A DNA stretch of 64,000 bases from Zeus faber (taxonomy: Eukaryota; Chordata; Actinopteri; Zeiformes; Zeidae): assembly GCA_960531495.1 (NCBI GenBank), contig OY482852.1, forward strand, positions 32,349,157 through 32,413,156, given 5' to 3'. The position numbers and the translations under genes are program-made. This document shows positions 59,191 to 64,000 of this stretch, one piece after another. The notes beneath the pieces were generated by a model, which did not search any database, had not been told where the DNA came from, and saw only the letters and a list, made by a program, of their open reading frames with translations. How positions within the stretch are numbered: the first letter of the stretch is position 1; each line of letters opens with the position of its first letter.

Positions 59191-60919
59191 AAAGAGGGGG
59201 GTTGGTGGTGCTTCTCTATAGCCAAAAACTGTGCTCTTGTCATTCCACAGGTCATCCACAGGACAGAGTTATTGCAGCAGTTCTTGATGATTTAAGAATG
59301 AATAGAGAGTTGCATTGCAGATTGAGAACTTGAACTCCACTTGCAAAAAACTTTGCACCCCCAAAAAAACAAGAAAGGCTGCTCTAAGGGACACTCCACA
59401 GCTCTGGGGGAAAAGATTGTGGAGCGGTAAAGACAGAAAAAACAAGGTAAATTAGAGACGGTGGGGATAGGTGCTTGATGGACCAGCTCAAAGAAAAAAA
59501 TTGTCTGTTAGCTGCATCCAGGAGTGAATACTGTGAATACAGTGAGACTGCATGTAACCTGCTCATTGAAAAAGAAAAAGACTTTCAGTGTTGCGGCAAA
59601 CAAGTTCAGGGAGAAAGGAGTATTTGCACTGAGGAATTTTCACACCCCTACTTGGTGGAGGAGGGCTCCTAGATGCACGTCGTATCAGTGTCTCTCAGTC
59701 TTCCTCAGTTCCGCCCGACTCCACTCGTTAGCTGAGCAGCGGTCCGCTTGCTTGTCACTTTCACATAGCAGCTTTTTCGTGGTGTAGATAACTACTGCAG
59801 GTGCGTCTAATCAGTCAATCAAATCAGTGTCAGACCATGACATGACATTGATCTTAAAAGGAAACAACTTCTCCTTGATTACTCTTGAGAGCTACAGAAG
59901 GCATCCCTGAACCCCTCTTCTCCGGTTTGAATTACTTTATGTTTAGTTTCCCGCTAAACGGCCCAAAAATGTGTTTCTGTGCTTATGGGGTCATTTTTGA
60001 GTTGCTACCTTTCTTATTTTTGAGTTGCTCTACCCCTGACTGTGTCGTTATATGTTAACTTGAGGTACCTTCGAATCTCCTCTAATTTTACCGGTTGACA
60101 AGCATGGCAGGGGTTGTTTTCCTTAAGTAACATTTTCCACAATTAGTAAATAACATCTTGTTTTGAATTCCGATTTGAAAAATGTTATTCCTCCCATCTT
60201 CATAGCATCAGGTTTTGGCATTAACAAATACAAATATAATCTAGATATGAAGGAATATGAAGCCTATCTGAATTAAATAGTACATTTAAGTTGGAATTAG
60301 TCAATTATTGTTTTATTCTGTCTTTGTAAATAAACAATCACTGCATGCAAAAAAGGGCAATGTTACGTTGGCGACAAAAGGATACATGAGTGAACCCATA
60401 TGGGCTTTTATTCATATCCGCCTAAACCAAACAGTGAGTTTTGGTTTCACAGACCACTTGGACCGTAAGCTGTTATAAGTCTGAGCTGCAGCATGTTCTG
60501 ATTCAGTGAGTTGCCGGCGCGCAGTGTTCCACTTTCAATAAAGAAAGCTGGCCTGGCCTATTGTCAAGTTAGATAAAAAGAAAGCACTAGCTTAGTAGTA
60601 CATCTGCCATCACATACCACCTTGATGTTACTGGGGTTGCCATGGCGGGTTGCTTCTTTATTCTGTCAGAAATTCAAAACACACAACTAAGGGAGAGAGA
60701 AAAACGCTTGCAATGGTGTAACAATTAGCATCTCAAAATATGTTTACAAGAGAAGGTTTGTTTCACTGATATGTCTAAACTCATTTCCAGGGATATTTAA
60801 TCCAATTAACAAGTATTATATTTACATTTATAATATTATATATATATATATATTTATTATAATATTTATGTTTGAGGCATATAGGAATTTATGTCCAGCT
60901 AAAACAGAGGCCATATTAC
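59191..60919. other. Unannotated stretch
   Basis: No gene recognised. A CCACAG/GTCATCC acceptor-like junction near 59249 and a TTCAATAAAGAAAGCTGGCC block near 60534 (LTR- or polyadenylation-like) are the only notable points. AT-rich (TATATA) near 60836-60855. Confidence 0.4.
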
Positions 60920-60920
60920 T

Positions 60921-63900
60921 CTAGTACTCGTCGGAGACCCCGTCCATTTCCACGTCCTCCGCTAAATGGGCCACGTGATCCTTATCGGAGTAGTTGGAGA
61001 CCCCGTCCATCTCCTCGTCCTCCGCTAAATGGGCCACGTCCTCATCAGAGGAGGGACCCCCAGGGTCGACATCCTCCGCCTCTGAAACATCGCTGGAGGA
61101 CGCAGACAAGGGAGGTGGTGGGGTCTGCGGTCGGGAGGGTTGACCCGGTCTCGAGGGATGGTCAGGATGGCGCTGATGGAACCTCCTGATGAGCGTGTGG
61201 TCCAGAATGTGCCTCGCAGGGACCCAGGACCTCTCCTCCGGGCCGTAACCCTCCCAATCCACCAGGTACTGCAGGCCTCTCCCACGCTGGTGGGAACGTA
61301 GGAGACGACGGACAGAGAAGGCAGGACCCCCGTCAATGAAGCGCGGAGGAGGCGGGGGAGGCGCCAAGGGGACCAGAGCACTCTCCCGGACTGGCTTGAC
61401 CTTGGACACGTGGAAGGTGGGATGGACGCGCATGGACCTGGGGAGCTTGAGCCGCACTGCCACTGGTTTGACGACCTTCTCGATCTTGAATGGACAGATG
61501 AACCGAGGAGCCAGCTCCTTAGAGTCCACCTTCAGGGGGAGGTCCCGGGTGGAGAGCCAGACCATCTGGCCGGGCTGGTACTCTGGGGCCTGGGAGCGGC
61601 GACGGTTGGCGGCAGAGGCGTTGCGGCCAGCGGCTCGGAGGAGGGCGGCCAGGGCCCGGGTCCAGGTCCTGCGGCAGCGGCGAATGAAGGCCTGGACGGA
61701 CGGACAGGAAGCCTCCTTCTCAAGGGCCGGGAACAGAGGCGGTTGGAAGCCGTAGGCACACTGGAAGGGTGAGAGGCCTGTGGCCGAACTGGTCAGGGTG
61801 TTGTGGGCATATTCCACCCACAAAAGCTGCTCGGACCAGGACGACGGGTGTTGTGATGTCATGCAGCGAAGGGCCGTCTCCATCTCCTGGTTCTTCCACT
61901 CTGTTTTGCCGTTGGACTGGGGGTGGTATCCTGAAGAGAGGCTGACGGTGGCCCCCAGGAGCGCACAGAACTCACTCCAAAAGACAGATACAACATCTAC
62001 CGGGATGCCGTGGAGGCGGACGACGTGGTACAATAATAGCCTGGCGGTGCCCTTGGCCGACGGGAGCTTCGGTAGAGGCACGAAGTAAGCCATCTTGCTC
62101 AACCGGTCCACCACGGTCAGGATGGTAGTGTTACATGACATTACATTACATTTAGCAGACGCTTTTATCTAAAGCGACGTACAATTATCCAAACACCGAC
62201 GGACGCAGTCATCAGGAGCAATTAGGGGTCTAGGTGTCTTGCTCAAGGACACTACAGCATGCTAGCAGGAGGAGCCTGGGTTCGAACCAGCAACCTTTAG
62301 ATTACTAGACGACCAGCTCGACCTCCTGAGCTACCGTCCCATGAGCTACCTCTTGAGCGACCGTGTTGCGGCTAGACGGTGGCAGAACGGTAACGAGGTC
62401 CACAGAGATGTGAGACCAGAGGCGATGAGGAACCGGCAGTGGGTGTAGGAGACCAGCAGGAGCAAGAAGAGAGGGATTGTGCTGGTTACAGGTGGGGCAG
62501 GCATTGACGAACCTTCGGACGTCCTCACCCAGGGAGGGCCACCAGAAGCAACGCTGGACGACCTCCTTCGTCCGCTGGATCCCCGGGTGGCAGGTGAGTC
62601 GGGAGTTGTGGGCCCACTGGAGAACCTCGGACCAGAGGTCAGGCAGGACGAACAGACGGTCGGGCGGACATGCGCTGGGTCCAGGTTGGTCCTGGGCGGC
62701 GGCTCTAACCTTCTCTTCCACCTCCCAGGTGAGTGTGGCAACTAGACGGGAGGACGGTAGAAGGGTGTCAGGGTCAGCAGCGTCTTCCTCCTCCTCCTGG
62801 AACTGCCGGGACAGGGCGTCAGGTTTGATATTGCGTGACCCCGGCCGATAGGAGAGGGAGAAATTGAACCTGGTTAGGAAGAGCACCCAACGGGCCTGAC
62901 GGGAGTTCAGTCTCCTGGCGGACTGGATATACTCCAGGTTCTTGTGGTCGGTCCACACCAGGAACGGCAGCTGGGTTCCCTCTAGCCAGTGTCGCCACTC
63001 CTGCAGGGCCAATTTGACGGCGAGAAGCTCCCTATTCCCGATGTCGTAGTTCCTCTCGGCTGGGGTTAAACACCTGGAGAAGAAGGAGCAGGGATGAAGC
63101 TTCTGGTCGGAGGCGGTTCTCTGGGACAGAACAGCTCCAACTCCCATGTCAGAGGCGTCCACTTCAACCACGAACTGCCGTTCGGTGTCAGGCAATACCA
63201 GAATGGGGGCTGAAGTGAACCGTGCCTTCAGGGCCAGGAAGGCGTCATTGGCGGCGGCGGACCACCGAAACGGCACCTACGAGGAAGTTAGGTCTGTGAG
63301 GGGGGCAGCCACCGTGCTGTAGCCTCGGATGAACCTCCGATAGAAGTTGGCAAAACCGAGGAAGCGCTGGACTTGTTTGCGGGTGCCAGGGGCGGGCCAG
63401 GTGGTGACGGCGGACACCTTAGTGGAGTCCATCTAGATGGTCCCCCTCCTTACGACGTACCCCAGGAAGGAGATGGACGGGACGTGAAACTCACACTTCT
63501 CCGCCTCCACAAAGAGTGAGTTCTCCAGGAGGCGCTGCAGGACCATCTGGACGTGGTGGACGTGCTCAGCTTGGGATCGGGAGAAGATCAAGATGTCGTC
63601 GAAGTACACGAAGACGAATTTGTTGAGCATGTCCCTGAGCACGTCATTGACCAGGGCCTGGAAGACGGCGGGGGCGTTGGTGAGATCAAAGGGCATCAAC
63701 AGATATTCGTAGTGACAGGAGTGTTGAACGCCGTCTTCCATTCGTCCCCCTCTCGAACCCGGACCAGATGGTAGGCGTTGCGTAGGTCGAGCTTGGTGAA
63801 CACCGTGGCCCCCTCCAGGAGTTCGAAGGCTGATGAGATGAGGGGCAAGGGGATTGCGGTTCTTGACCGTAATGTCGTTGAGACCGCGATAGTCAATACA

Positions 63901-64000
63901 GGGGCGAAGCGACTTGTCCTTCTTCTCCACGAAGAAGAAGCCCGCCTCCGCCGGGGATGAGGAGGGACGGATGATGCCCGCCGCCAGGGCATCGTTAATA
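60921..64000 (-). mobile_element. Ty3/gypsy retrotransposon fossil with chromodomain, runs off the window
   Basis: Minus-strand order from the right edge: reverse transcriptase (63992-63430; [29 protein letters not shown]), RNase H (63276-62800; [16 protein letters not shown]), integrase zinc-binding region (to about 62340), then integrase core, GPY/F-type region ([20 protein letters not shown]) and a chromodomain ([18 protein letters not shown], near 61250), ending at 60921. It is one of the better-preserved fossils here, with several breaks plus an inserted SINE. The gag side lies beyond 64000 and no 3' LTR was recognised to the left. The end of the protein has two copies of an acidic AHLAED-EMDGVS motif. 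Confidence 0.85.
62133..62362 (-). mobile_element. tRNA-headed SINE with LINE-type tail, copy 2, inserted in gypsy fossil
   Basis: Read on the minus strand: GTAGCTCAGGAGGTCGAGCT (A-box-like), GGTTGCTGGTTCGAACCC (B box), a core (CACTTAATTGCTC-type region) and the tail AAAGCGTCTGCTAAATGTAA. GTGTT occurs on both sides (62128-62132 and 62363-62367) and may be the target duplication. The head makes it RNA polymerase III-type; V-SINE-like overall. Confidence 0.85.

Noticed and set aside
62280-62362. A tRNA gene
   Set aside because: The A- and B-box-like sequence continues into a SINE core and LINE-type tail, and the same unit recurs at 36465-36657.

Overview
This window looks like teleost fish DNA. 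The evidence is one intron-split host gene, FAM210A, embedded in a dense mixture of element families typical of ray-finned fish: Tc1/mariner and hAT DNA transposons, Rex1-, L2-, L1- and jockey-like LINEs, a tRNA-headed SINE, and Ty3/gypsy, BEL/Pao, DIRS and endogenous-retrovirus fossils. Long (TG)n, (TA)n, (CT)n and (CA)n tracts are also present. There are no prokaryotic operons, CRISPR arrays or rRNA genes. The species cannot be named from the sequence alone.

Layout. 1-6.6 kb: quiet DNA with microsatellites and one nearly whole Tc1-like transposon (2314-3845) sitting inside a TA tract. 6.6-13.4 kb: a nested cluster of hAT pieces, a BEL/Pao fossil split by Rex1 LINE copies that form a large inverted repeat, an L2-like 3' fragment and a decayed Tc1. 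14.6-19.1 kb: FAM210A on the minus strand, with three coding exons, an upstream non-coding exon and a CpG-rich promoter. 20.1-23.3 kb: an almost intact jockey-like LINE bounded by an 11-bp target duplication. 23.4-32.9 kb: mostly unrecognised DNA with a complete solo LTR, a second LTR-like repeat and another Tc1-like relic.

32.9-47.4 kb: a graveyard of DIRS, gypsy and retrovirus-like fossils, including an env-bearing retroviral relic followed directly by a gag-pol relic in the same orientation, plus hAT ends and a SINE. 47.6-50.3 kb: a decayed L2-clade LINE. 50.4-51.2 kb: a diverged tandem repeat rich in GGAA/TTCC motifs. 51.5-52.0 kb: a retroviral LTR/leader-like relic. 52.3-59.2 kb: a long L1-like LINE with both ORFs and a G-rich 3' region, interrupted by an L2-type LINE fragment. 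60.9-64.0 kb: a chromodomain-type Ty3/gypsy fossil on the minus strand, broken by a SINE and running off the right edge.

The only host gene I can support is FAM210A, which encodes a mitochondrial membrane protein. Nearly everything else is transposable-element sequence. I found no convincing new multi-gene system. The most interesting signals are the jockey-like LINE, the tail shared by the SINEs and an L2-type LINE, the Rex1 palindrome, the 11-residue repeat array of FAM210A, the YY1/ETS-like motifs ahead of the L1-like LINE and the retroviral tandem arrangement.
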